This document shows positions 1 through 6,280 of a stretch of DNA of 28,952 bases, piece by piece. Source of the DNA: a virus. Numbering within the stretch: the first letter of the stretch is position 1; each line of letters begins with the position of its first letter. Location of the stretch: IMG/VR virus record IMGVR_UViG_3300031857_001014, positions 1 to 28,952 of that record. One strand, given 5' to 3'. A model generated the notes under the pieces. It saw only the letters and a list, made by a program, of their open reading frames with translations. It did no database searches and was not told the DNA's origin. The position numbers and the translations under genes were made by a program.

Positions 1-84
1 ACCCTTGCCGGAGTGCAGTTTGCCAGAGCCAAACTCTTTCATCACCTTGCCGACCTTCTTTTGCGCTTTACTCATTGCCTTCAT
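1..84 (-). CDS. DUF6496-like small basic protein (3' end beyond window)
   Basis: The first 28 codons are visible and the gene runs off the left edge. The start begins MKAMSKAQKKVGKVMKEFGS and is rich in Lys. This matches, from memory, small phage proteins of the DUF6496 type, which begin with a similar SKAQKKVGKVM..F..G.LHSGKG stretch. A GGGGGA Shine-Dalgarno-like sequence lies just upstream of the ATG at 84. The function of the family is unknown. It follows TerL by 32 bases on the same strand, so it probably belongs to the packaging operon. The second Met (codon 4) is an alternative start. Confidence 0.65.
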   Translation of the reverse strand, partial: MKAMSKAQKKVGKVMKEFGSGKLHSGKG

Positions 85-116
85 AGGTTTCCCCCATTGG
101 TTTGTCAATACCCGAA

Positions 117-1523
117 TTATGCAACCCTGACAAGGTTTCTGCGCAGGGGCTGTGACCATTTGCTTGAGCCACTGCTCCCGTACATCCCCATCACCGCATC
201 ACTTGCAAATGTCAGGACAAAGGCATCGGCCTTGTCAGGACTTGGCAGGCCGCGCCTCTTGATCTCGTCTTTTCCCTCAATAGCGATCTTGCCATTGCTG
301 GTGAAGTTGTACCGCACTGTGGCCAGCTCGGCAATCAAGACATCATCCTTTGGCATCTTGCAGTCCCGTGCCTCAAGCCAGGCTCTTGCCCTGTACCAAA
401 GCTCTGCCTTCAGATTTCTATAAGTCCCACCCATGGCTGGTGACTCTGACACATTGATCCCTCTGGCCGGTAGCCCCAGCTCCCGCAGCCGATCCACCAC
501 CCCAGCCCCAAGTCCGATTGAATCGACCAGTATTTCCTTTGGCTGCTGGCTTGGTGGCAATGCCTGATACTCAGCCACCACCGCGCCAGTCAATTGCATC
601 AGGTCCAGATTCTTCCATGTCCGGATATTCTCTGTGACCGCATTGCCCTGCCTTTTGCACAGTGCTGATCGGTCACTTCCAAACCGCGCCACATCCAACC
701 CCCAGATCATGGGCGCATAGTCACTTGGCGCGACATCCCGATTGACCGCACTCTCCAGCAAATCCATGGCAATCACAGTGTCGTCATCCCCCTTGGGAAA
801 CTCCCCGATCACCCTGATCCGGTAGACATTGCTCTCCTCGCCATACCGCATGGCCATCTCTTTGACGTACTCATCTGAGACACGGGGTGAATCAGTGCAA
901 GCCACTTGAAACGTGGTCCACTCATCAGACAGGCGCGTGTGGGTGTCGTAAAAGAACCCAGAGCTTCTGACCGGATTCCCCAGTAACAGCGTCACCGCAT
1001 TGTGGCCAGACATCGAGCCAGCTGCCGCCTCAAACACTTGCTCTGGCACACCACTGGCCTCATCAGCCACCAGCATCACGTTCTCTGAGTGAATCCCCTG
1101 CAAAGCCTCTGGCTGCTCTGCCCGACTTGTCCTGGCAGAAATAAACATCTCAGTCGGTGCAGCATTAAATTCAATCCTCTCTTGCTTGACAGTCAGCAGT
1201 CCCTGCAAAGGCAATGGCATCGCATTGATCCACCTCTTTAGCTCTGCAAACATCGCGTCATATAACTGACTGCTCGTTGGCGCTGTCACCACCACCTTGA
1301 CCGGACTCCTGGTCATAAAGTACCAGAGCATGGCCCAGCTGCTGGCCGTACTCTTTCCCACCCCGTGGCCACTTCTAACGCTTATCTTCCGATCACCACG
1401 GGCAATCGCCCCAAGAAACTTCACTTGCCACGGGTCAGGGTCAACCCCCAAAACCTCCCGCACAAACAACACGGGGTCAGGCTGATACCTCTCTACCCAC
1501 TGCGAAAAGACATTTTCTTTCAT
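117..1523 (-). CDS. terL: Terminase large subunit (ATPase and nuclease)
   Basis: This is the DNA-packaging motor that cuts concatemers and pumps DNA into the prohead through the portal. The 468-residue length is normal for TerL. The N-terminal ATPase shows Walker A GHGVGKST at residues 52-59 and Walker B VMLVADEA at 149-156, with Asp154-Glu155. The C-terminal RNase H-like nuclease shows its acidic residues at Asp277 (GLDVARFGSDRS), Asp334 (ILVDSIGLG) and Asp430/Asp433 (PDKADAF). The ATG overlaps the stop of the preceding gene by four bases (ATGA), implying coupled translation. TerS lies about 1 kb upstream on the same strand. Confidence 0.95.
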   Translation of the reverse strand: MKENVFSQWVERYQPDPVLFVREVLGVDPDPWQVKFLGAIARGDRKISVRSGHGVGKSTASSWAMLWYFMTRSPVKVVVTAPTSSQLYDAMFAELKRWINAMPLPLQGLLTVKQERIEFNAAPTEMFISARTSRAEQPEALQGIHSENVMLVADEASGVPEQVFEAAAGSMSGHNAVTLLLGNPVRSSGFFYDTHTRLSDEWTTFQVACTDSPRVSDEYVKEMAMRYGEESNVYRIRVIGEFPKGDDDTVIAMDLLESAVNRDVAPSDYAPMIWGLDVARFGSDRSALCKRQGNAVTENIRTWKNLDLMQLTGAVVAEYQALPPSQQPKEILVDSIGLGAGVVDRLRELGLPARGINVSESPAMGGTYRNLKAELWYRARAWLEARDCKMPKDDVLIAELATVRYNFTSNGKIAIEGKDEIKRRGLPSPDKADAFVLTFASDAVMGMYGSSGSSKWSQPLRRNLVRVA

Positions 1524-1723
1524 GGGTGGATCGTCTCATAGATGGCCCATGCCTTGGGACTCATCGCCCATCTGTGCGCCTGAAGCTCATCAGTCCTCAC
1601 AAGTATCAACAAGTGGTAAGTCATCGCCAGGTCAAACCTCTCCTCTTGTATCGCCTCCATCATCCGAATCTTCAAATCCAGCAACATCACCGACAAATGC
1701 ATCGCTGTCAACAAATCAGTCAT
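1520..1723 (-). CDS. Small alpha-helical protein of unknown function
   Basis: The product has 67 residues, beginning MTDLLTAMHLSVMLLDLKIR. The frame is open further upstream to 1840, but that would overlap the zinc-ribbon gene. The internal ATG at 1723 overlaps the previous stop as ATGA and has GAGG five bases upstream, so it is preferred. The sequence is rich in Leu, Met, Glu and Ile and should be mostly helical, with no clear membrane segment. It sits directly upstream of terL and overlaps it by four bases. I do not recognise the family; a packaging-related role is only suggested by position. Confidence 0.65.
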   Translation of the reverse strand: MTDLLTAMHLSVMLLDLKIRMMEAIQEERFDLAMTYHLLILVRTDELQAHRWAMSPKAWAIYETIHP

Positions 1724-1917
1724 TTCATCCTCGCTTGTTTCAGATTCCGGCCCGTCTCCCGATCGGTCCAGCACGATGCACATATCCACCTGGCCACACT
1801 CATCTGCACCCCACCCTCTGGTGGCTTCATCTCTTCGCATTTATTACAAAGCCGTAATTTATGGCCATGCATATTCCCATTTAACCGAATATGGTTATTT
1901 ACAAAATTACTCTTCAC
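1720..1917 (-). CDS. Small zinc-ribbon-like protein
   Basis: The product has 65 residues with a CxxC pair at 24-27 and a second at 46-49 (LCNKCEEMKPPEGG...WICASCW). This four-Cys spacing suggests one bound zinc. The start is GTG at 1917, chosen because it overlaps the upstream stop as GTGA, the arrangement used throughout this operon; ATG at codon 16 is an alternative. The C-terminal tail is basic (TGRNLKQARMK), compatible with nucleic-acid binding. Similar short Cys4 proteins are common in phage genomes but lack assigned roles. It overlaps the next gene by four bases. Confidence 0.7.
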   Translation of the reverse strand: MKSNFVNNHIRLNGNMHGHKLRLCNKCEEMKPPEGGVQMSVARWICASCWTDRETGRNLKQARMK

Positions 1918-2075
1918 TGTATTTTCTGCACTTCATTATTTTTATGGATTAACCATTTATCACCTAATAATCTAATTGCCTTGATATATTGCAATTGATT
2001 ATGTCTGTTTGTGCTTCTCGGCACATAATCAACATTGAATAACTGGCGCACTTTAGTTAATAACGTAATATTCAT
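1914..2075 (-). CDS. Small basic conserved phage protein (53 aa)
   Basis: This short gene has an ATG that overlaps the stop of the previous gene as ATGA at 2072-2075, and its stop overlaps the next gene's GTG start as GTGA. The product begins MNITLLTKVRQLFNVDYVPR and contains STNRHNQLQYIKAIRLLGDK. It is rich in Arg, Lys and Asn, has no Cys and no membrane segment. A similar RSTNRHNQ...RLLGDKWL pattern is familiar from other phage genomes without a known function. The two flanking 4-base overlaps are the main support that it is real. Confidence 0.65.
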   Translation of the reverse strand: MNITLLTKVRQLFNVDYVPRSTNRHNQLQYIKAIRLLGDKWLIHKNNEVQKIQ

Positions 2076-2236
2076 ATAATCCCCACGATCTGGTTAATGT
2101 CCACCCATGCATGCCAAACAATTGTGCCATCCAAGCTCATTAGCTTGCAGAAGATTTTTTTGTCTTGAGTCTCATCAGTGTCTAAGACGATCCACTCTTG
2201 ACCTTTGAGAACCACTGTCGCTAGTTTAGATTTCAT
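2072..2236 (-). CDS. Small hypothetical protein (54 aa)
   Basis: The product begins MKSKLATVVLKGQEWIVLDT and is predicted to be beta-rich (KGQEWIVLDTDE...TIVWHAWVDINQIV). The frame extends upstream to 2275, but ATG 2236 has GGAG seven bases before it, so this start is chosen. It is the first gene after the AT-rich gap at 2237-2546, so a leftward promoter for the terL group is expected in that gap, though none is convincing by eye. The function is unknown. Confidence 0.6.
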   Translation of the reverse strand: MKSKLATVVLKGQEWIVLDTDETQDKKIFCKLMSLDGTIVWHAWVDINQIVGII

Positions 2237-2546
2237 TCGTTTGCTCCGTTGTTTGTGGAGTTGACATTTTTGCACAATTTGACTTGTTTGTTAAATTATT
2301 TTTTTATTTTTTAAAAAATTTTTTTTGTAGGTGTTTAGTGCCGCCACAGTCGCCCCGCCAAGCCGGCCAAGGGGGGGGTCACGGCCACCGACCGCCAGCT
2401 GGCCACCACCGACTTGTCCCCAGATTTTGGCAAACTTTATCCACAGATTCCTGTGCATAACTAGGCTTGTAATACTTTGATGCACTTAATTCTGTGGATA
2501 ACGACTTGTCCACTTAACATAATGATCGTTGTATAAAGTGACTGAA
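2237..2546. other. Gene-free gap: AT-rich block plus DnaA boxes (candidate origin)
   Basis: This stretch of about 310 bases has no convincing gene. From 2283 to 2330 it is almost pure A/T, with runs of T and A like a DNA-unwinding element. From 2340 to 2415 it is GC-rich, with an 8-G run near 2370 and GGCCACC repeated. Then come two perfect DnaA boxes, TTATCCACA at 2437-2445 and its reverse complement at 2493-2501, plus a one-mismatch box TGTGCATAA at 2452-2460. This combination resembles a replication origin or a regulated region using host DnaA. A 64-codon frame here is Gly/Lys-rich and looks fortuitous. Confidence 0.5.
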
Positions 2547-3053
2547 TCATTTGGTATTCATATCCTCGATTGTCACGCTGCGCTTGCGCAGTGCATCAAG
2601 GGCCATGCTTCCAAGGTCGATGTTGACCAGTGGTTGCTGCTTGTCACCATACTCATCTGGCGCTTGCTTGGAGGCCAGCCAGCGCCTTGTATCCACTCTC
2701 AGCTTGGCCACTTGCGCCTCTTGAGGGCTTGCGTTGTCTGCAATTTCCAGCGTCTGCTCTGCTAAACTTCTCCCACCTCGCGTGCGTGCGCGTGCGAGGA
2801 GTTCCCCCCGCTTGGCATCTTTTTCTATCCATTTGTAGAAACCGCCAATGCTTATGTCCAAAGACTTAATCACTGAATCGATGGTCTTCCCTTCGGCAAT
2901 ATGGTCAAAGAGCATAGCCTCACCGCCAAAGGCGTGAATTTTCTTATTGATCCCAGACATCTCTTTGCGCTCGATGTTGGCAAGTTCTTTTTGGTTCATC
3001 TGCCTGGTTGCGATGTTGTCAGCCAGCTCACTCAGTGTTTGTGCTTTTGCCAT
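2547..3053 (-). CDS. terS: Terminase small subunit (Sf6/P22-like)
   Basis: The likely DNA-recognition subunit of the packaging terminase, 168 residues. An N-terminal helical part is followed by a helix-turn-helix-like segment (IAEGKTIDSVIKSLDISIGGFYKWIEKD, about residues 53-80). A conserved region with VDTRRWLASKQAPDEYGDK (about 120-138) resembles Sf6-type small subunits. The ATG has GAGGAT upstream with about eight bases spacing. Its 5' end overlaps the VRR-NUC gene by 26 bases. The candidate origin region lies between this gene and the genes leading to terL, an unusual separation. The identification rests on remembered family motifs. Confidence 0.8.
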   Translation of the reverse strand: MAKAQTLSELADNIATRQMNQKELANIERKEMSGINKKIHAFGGEAMLFDHIAEGKTIDSVIKSLDISIGGFYKWIEKDAKRGELLARARTRGGRSLAEQTLEIADNASPQEAQVAKLRVDTRRWLASKQAPDEYGDKQQPLVNIDLGSMALDALRKRSVTIEDMNTK

Positions 3054-3414
3054 TCAAGTAATCCTCAATGATTTTGATTGCATCTGGTGCTGATCGAGAG
3101 ACCAGGCACAGATATCCTTTTGCGTTTAACTGCAAACCCACAGCGCTTTGTTTGCTTGAGACCACTCCGGCCTTGGTCTTCATTTCCAAAAATAACCCAT
3201 GAAAGCCATTTTTAGGCTCTAAGACGCAAAGGTCAGGCATCCCTGCCAATACCCCTTCAGAATGCAACCTAACGCGCTCTGAGGCCGTTCTATCGCCTCC
3301 ATTGGGTATTGCTGCAATGATGATTTCCGGATAGAACGCACGAAAGTGCTGCACCACCTTGACTTGCTCAATGTGTTCAATGCTCTTTCGCTTGCGCTTT
3401 ATGTCAACCACCAT
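3028..3414 (-). CDS. VRR-NUC domain nuclease
   Basis: A 128-residue PD-(D/E)XK-fold protein of the VRR-NUC family, which in phages often accompanies SNF2-type helicases and is thought to cut branched DNA. Visible family features, numbered from this start, are the N-terminal SIEHIEQVKVVQHFR helix, AIPNGG (about 35-40), the catalytic-type GMPDL with its Asp (about 58-62) and the LEMKTK strand (about 75-80) with Glu and Lys. The frame is open to 3537, but the extra N-terminus has no family features and overlaps the preceding gene, so ATG 3414 is used. GTG at 3411 has a better spaced GGAG and is an alternative. It overlaps TerS by 26 bases. Confidence 0.85.
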   Translation of the reverse strand: MVVDIKRKRKSIEHIEQVKVVQHFRAFYPEIIIAAIPNGGDRTASERVRLHSEGVLAGMPDLCVLEPKNGFHGLFLEMKTKAGVVSSKQSAVGLQLNAKGYLCLVSRSAPDAIKIIEDYLNGKSTNTE

Positions 3415-3731
3415 GACTCCGATTCTACTGCCGAGGCTTTGGCTTGGAACAAATGGCATCGGTGTTTGACATCGGTTGGGAATGCGGCAAGGCCAGTCTG
3501 GCCGCACTGATGTTCGGACCATGTGATGGTTGCCCATCCATTCCTAATCTTTGCCTGGTCAAACATCCACTGGAGTGGTTTTGAGTTGACCTTCCTGTGC
3601 CTTTCCATCTGCTCTGCTGGCATGGACTGGCGCTGCTCGACCATGCATGAATGCTGACATTCATGGCAAAAAACCCTCTCATCCAACGACTGTGGATAAC
3701 CTGTGGATAACTGTTCAACTTGTTGGACCAT
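3399..3731 (-). CDS. Cys/His-rich small protein, probably zinc-binding
   Basis: The product has 110 residues, with CHEC at 22-25, Cys29, and later Cys76 and Cys92 (HQCGQTG, KHRCHLF), which could form a zinc site. A strong Shine-Dalgarno GGAGG lies six bases before ATG 3731, favouring this frame over an overlapping 97-codon frame. Codons 8-15 (LSTGYPQS) are encoded by two tandem DnaA boxes, so the gene's 5' end is part of the candidate origin. It overlaps the VRR-NUC gene by 16 bases. The function is unknown; a replication role is plausible only from position. Confidence 0.7.
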   Translation of the reverse strand: MVQQVEQLSTGYPQSLDERVFCHECQHSCMVEQRQSMPAEQMERHRKVNSKPLQWMFDQAKIRNGWATITWSEHQCGQTGLAAFPTDVKHRCHLFQAKASAVESESWWLT

Positions 3732-3938
3732 CGATAACCTCCAAAAATCGTTAAAAGTAAAGCGGTATGGACAAAGGAAATCTACCGCTTTACCGCTTTA
3801 CTTTTCACCATCACAAAACTTGCCAGACTTGCCTGTGGATAAGTGGGTCTACGACCCCCACTTATACCAACAGAGCCAGCCATTGTCTAAACAGGTATAC
3901 CGCTTTACTACCTGTTTACTACCTGTTTACCGCTTTAC
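3691..3938. repeat. Iteron array with three DnaA boxes (candidate replication origin)
   Basis: Perfect DnaA boxes (TGTGGATAA) lie at 3691-3699, 3702-3710 (11-base spacing) and 3834-3842. The 11-mer TACCGCTTTAC occurs directly at 3783-3793, 3791-3801, 3898-3908 and 3928-3938 and inverted at 3757-3767. The variant TACCTGTTTAC occurs at 3909-3919 and 3920-3930, with a 10/11 inverted copy at 3887-3897. Unit spacings of 8 and 11 bases resemble iterons of theta-replicating plasmids. The array lies immediately downstream of the primase-polymerase/helicase gene and overlaps its last codons. The origin call is inference. Confidence 0.65.
3839..3865. repeat. Inverted repeat beside a DnaA box
   Basis: ATAAGTGGG at 3839-3847 is the exact reverse complement of CCCACTTAT at 3857-3865. 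The inner bases can also pair (GGGTC with GACCC around a TAC loop), giving a long hairpin with a two-base bulge. The left arm overlaps the DnaA box at 3834-3842, so it is probably part of the origin structure and not a terminator; no T-run follows on either strand. Confidence 0.6.
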
Positions 3939-6103
3939 TTTATTTGCACCCACCCATTGCCTGATTGGTCCTGACAGAAGCGCTGGAAAATAGCCGCGCC
4001 TACTGCCCGTCTGGCATAGCTTTGGTCAGCCATTGGCACTGCTTGGTAGATGTCGGCCCACTCAAGTTGGTGCATCCCTGCCATCTCCTTTGGCACTGAT
4101 GGCCGCCCTGACCCTCTGCGCATAATGACTGCGCCTTTAGCATTGATGATGCTTTGGACAAAGTTGCAGGCAGCATCTGCGGCATCTTGGACTTGTTGCT
4201 GGCGCTTGTCATTCATCCTGTCATTGGCTGCCTGCCTTCGGTCTTCCTCTGATGACATTTCTGGGACTACCAGTAGCACCATCTGCTCTTGGATATCTCC
4301 ATCTTCATCCAAGACTGTGTCGGCAAAGACATCACTATGGAATTTAATTTCTCTGAAGTTGGGTTGGTAACGGGTTTTGACCAGGCGCATATATCGGGTC
4401 TTGGTCTCGTCTTCAAACAGAATGCCGGTGAGGGTTGCGTCACCCGTGAATGCACTTGCTCCACGGGCTGTGGCATCTGAGTCTGACTTGCTGATTGTTT
4501 TGTTCGTGTGGGTGATGATGCAGACTGGCGTGTCCAGTTGGATATAGATGGTCTGCTTTAGGGCGGCAATATATGCACCCACTTCAGAGTTGTCATTCTC
4601 ATTATCAATATCCATGGTGGCATTGGCCGTGTCAAGTACCAATAATGGCCGGATATTATCAATCGTGTGGTTTATTACATTATGCGCAAGCATGAGTAAA
4701 TCTTTCACATTGGACCTTTTGGCATCGATGATGACAAACCAGTCTGATAATGCTTTGGGGTTTATCCCATAATGCCGTGCATAGCCTGTTAATGTTCTTT
4801 CAACCTGGTCAGAGTCTTCAGTCACGATGATTGTTTTGCGCTTTTTGGTGGCTGTAAGTTGGCAGTCCTTGGCCTGTAAGCCTGCCATGACCATGCAAAG
4901 ACTGATGATGGCCGTGGTCTTGCCAATGCCAGGCTGACCGGCCAGTACCATGAAACTGTGCGCCCAGAATCCTTTAACCATGTAGCGGATCGGCTTGATC
5001 TGGCCAATGAATAGATGGCGCTCTGGCCAGCCTTTGACTTCATCTGTGGCCACTGGTGCTTGGGCCTGACTGATCACCGCTGCAAAGTCTTCCACCGCAC
5101 TTTTACGCTCGGTCTGCTTGGTTGGGGCTTCCCAGCCACAGTCCTTGGCGTGTTTGTAGAGTGTGCCAAGACCAACACCTTTGCCCTGGTGGAATGACTT
5201 CCAGTGGGTCTCAATGTCTTTTGTGCCGGCAAACTTCTGGCCAGCCATAGACCATTGCATCCATGGGCCAAGACCAGCCTCTCCGAATTCGGTGTGCAGC
5301 GCTTGGCCTAGCTCAATCCACTGGTCATAGTCACAGTCGGGGCTGATGTGGTGCAAAGCCTTGATGGCACGATCAAGATCGCTGTCTTCAAGTCTTGAGC
5401 CTAATTGGGTGAAGTCAAATGATTGTGTAGGTGGTGCAGGCTTTGGCTCTTGCATCTGGTGCTGCTCGATGATGCCCCAGTCTTGTAGAAGACTAAAAAG
5501 GTCCACAGCCTCTTGGAATTCACCCACCACAGCGTTGCCACTGAGTAGCACTGACTTTCCGGCACTGTTTGGGAGGCCAAATACTTCCAGTTCCTGACCA
5601 CCGCCTAGCTTGTACTTGGGCAGCACCAGGTCAGATTCTTTGGGTGGTGAGACCCATAAGAAGACATGACGGCCACGGCCTGAGACAGAAACCTCGGTCA
5701 GCATCTTCTTTTGCTTGACATACTTTGCCATGCGCTGAATGGCCACGTTGGTCGGGCCAGAGGCGTGTTTCATGTCTACATCAAGGCAAACCAAATAGTT
5801 TCCTGATGCGCTGATGATGGGGCGCTGCTGGACAAGGCCAAGGTATTGGCCACTTGGGGCTGACTCCATGGCCCAAATGTCTTCGGATGTGTAGAGTTCT
5901 GCTGGGTCTGTATCCCGTGCAACACCTTGGCCGCTTCGCTTGTATGGAATCTTTTTATTGCCTTGCAGGGCAAAGGTACAAAAGACGGCATCGGGTGCGA
6001 CTGCGCCTATCTTGCAGGCCACAGACTGGGACTGGACAAATGTGTCGTTTTGGGGTGTTTCAGTTATGATTGCCACTGAAATTCCTTTAGTTGGGTGTTT
6101 CAT
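3935..6103 (-). CDS. Primase-polymerase with PriCT-2 and RepA-like helicase domains
   Basis: A 722-residue replication protein. The N-terminal archaeo-eukaryotic primase-like domain shows LDVD at 107-110 with Asp108/Asp110, SGRGRH at 141-146 and an acidic ELEVFG at 171-176. A PriCT-2-like segment spans about 245-325 (DYDQWIELGQALH...THWKSFH). The C-terminal AAA/RepA-type ATPase has Walker A GQPGIGKTT at 389-397 and Walker B LLVLDTAN at about 487-494. Such proteins prime and unwind DNA at phage and plasmid origins; iterons sit at this gene's 3' end. ATG 6103 has AAGGG ten bases upstream; GTG at codon 10, preceded by AAAGGA, is an alternative start. No separate DNA polymerase is in view. Confidence 0.85.
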   Translation of the reverse strand: MKHPTKGISVAIITETPQNDTFVQSQSVACKIGAVAPDAVFCTFALQGNKKIPYKRSGQGVARDTDPAELYTSEDIWAMESAPSGQYLGLVQQRPIISASGNYLVCLDVDMKHASGPTNVAIQRMAKYVKQKKMLTEVSVSGRGRHVFLWVSPPKESDLVLPKYKLGGGQELEVFGLPNSAGKSVLLSGNAVVGEFQEAVDLFSLLQDWGIIEQHQMQEPKPAPPTQSFDFTQLGSRLEDSDLDRAIKALHHISPDCDYDQWIELGQALHTEFGEAGLGPWMQWSMAGQKFAGTKDIETHWKSFHQGKGVGLGTLYKHAKDCGWEAPTKQTERKSAVEDFAAVISQAQAPVATDEVKGWPERHLFIGQIKPIRYMVKGFWAHSFMVLAGQPGIGKTTAIISLCMVMAGLQAKDCQLTATKKRKTIIVTEDSDQVERTLTGYARHYGINPKALSDWFVIIDAKRSNVKDLLMLAHNVINHTIDNIRPLLVLDTANATMDIDNENDNSEVGAYIAALKQTIYIQLDTPVCIITHTNKTISKSDSDATARGASAFTGDATLTGILFEDETKTRYMRLVKTRYQPNFREIKFHSDVFADTVLDEDGDIQEQMVLLVVPEMSSEEDRRQAANDRMNDKRQQQVQDAADAACNFVQSIINAKGAVIMRRGSGRPSVPKEMAGMHQLEWADIYQAVPMADQSYARRAVGAAIFQRFCQDQSGNGWVQIK

Positions 6104-6130
6104 TGTTAGTTGCCCTTGAGTTGGACTTTG

Positions 6131-6168
6131 GCCTGGTAGTGTTAACGCGCTGCCAGGCTTTTCTTTTG
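6131..6168 (+). terminator. Terminator-like hairpin antisense to the replication operon
   Basis: GCCTGG at 6131-6136 pairs with CCAGGC at 6153-6158. The inner bases extend the stem to about 12 pairs around a TAAC loop, but only with G-U pairs in the plus-strand RNA. TTTTCTTTT follows on the plus strand. The same hairpin on the minus strand has mismatches and no U-run. It lies in the 84-base gap between two leftward genes, so it would stop rightward antisense transcripts. Confidence 0.45.
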
Positions 6169-6187
6169 GGGGCGTGAGTTGTGGATT

Positions 6188-6280
6188 CTATGCTTGCCAG
6201 AGAAAAGCCAAATGGATCATGTAGGTCCAAAAGGCAGTCAGCACGGCCAGAAGTAAAACCCAGACATAACCTGGCCTCAT
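6188..6280 (-). CDS. Single-span membrane micropeptide (30 aa)
   Basis: The ATG overlaps the stop of the nuclease gene as ATGA at 6277-6280. The product begins MRPGYVWVLLLAVLTAFWTY and is essentially one transmembrane helix with a short charged start and almost no tail. It lies between the nuclease and primase genes in the replication operon, not in the lysis region. No family is recognised. The 4-base overlap matches other junctions here and is the main evidence that it is translated. Confidence 0.55.
   Translation of the reverse strand: MRPGYVWVLLLAVLTAFWTYMIHLAFLWQA

Noticed and set aside
13-423. Plus-strand 136-codon frame at the left edge
   Set aside because: It lies opposite the TerL gene and has no family features; TerL motifs are unambiguous on the other strand.
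1526-1975. Plus-strand 149-codon frame
   Set aside because: It lies opposite the chain of small overlapping minus-strand genes; its His/Leu/Ser-rich composition is typical of a shadow frame.
2261-2266. Perfect TTGACA on the plus strand as a promoter
   Set aside because: No acceptable -10 box lies 16-18 bases downstream, and no rightward gene follows.
2291-2485. Minus-strand 64-codon frame in the TerS gap
   Set aside because: It crosses the DnaA boxes, the G-run and the A/T block; the Gly-rich middle and poly-Lys/Asn end look like translated non-coding DNA.
3425-3718. Minus-strand 97-codon frame
   Set aside because: The frame at 3399-3731 has a perfect GGAGG site and a Cys/His pattern; this one has a Ser/Arg-rich shadow composition.
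3755-3940. Iteron region as a CRISPR array
   Set aside because: The units are only 11 bases with 8-11 base spacing and some overlap, without unique spacers; they fit iterons, not CRISPR repeats.
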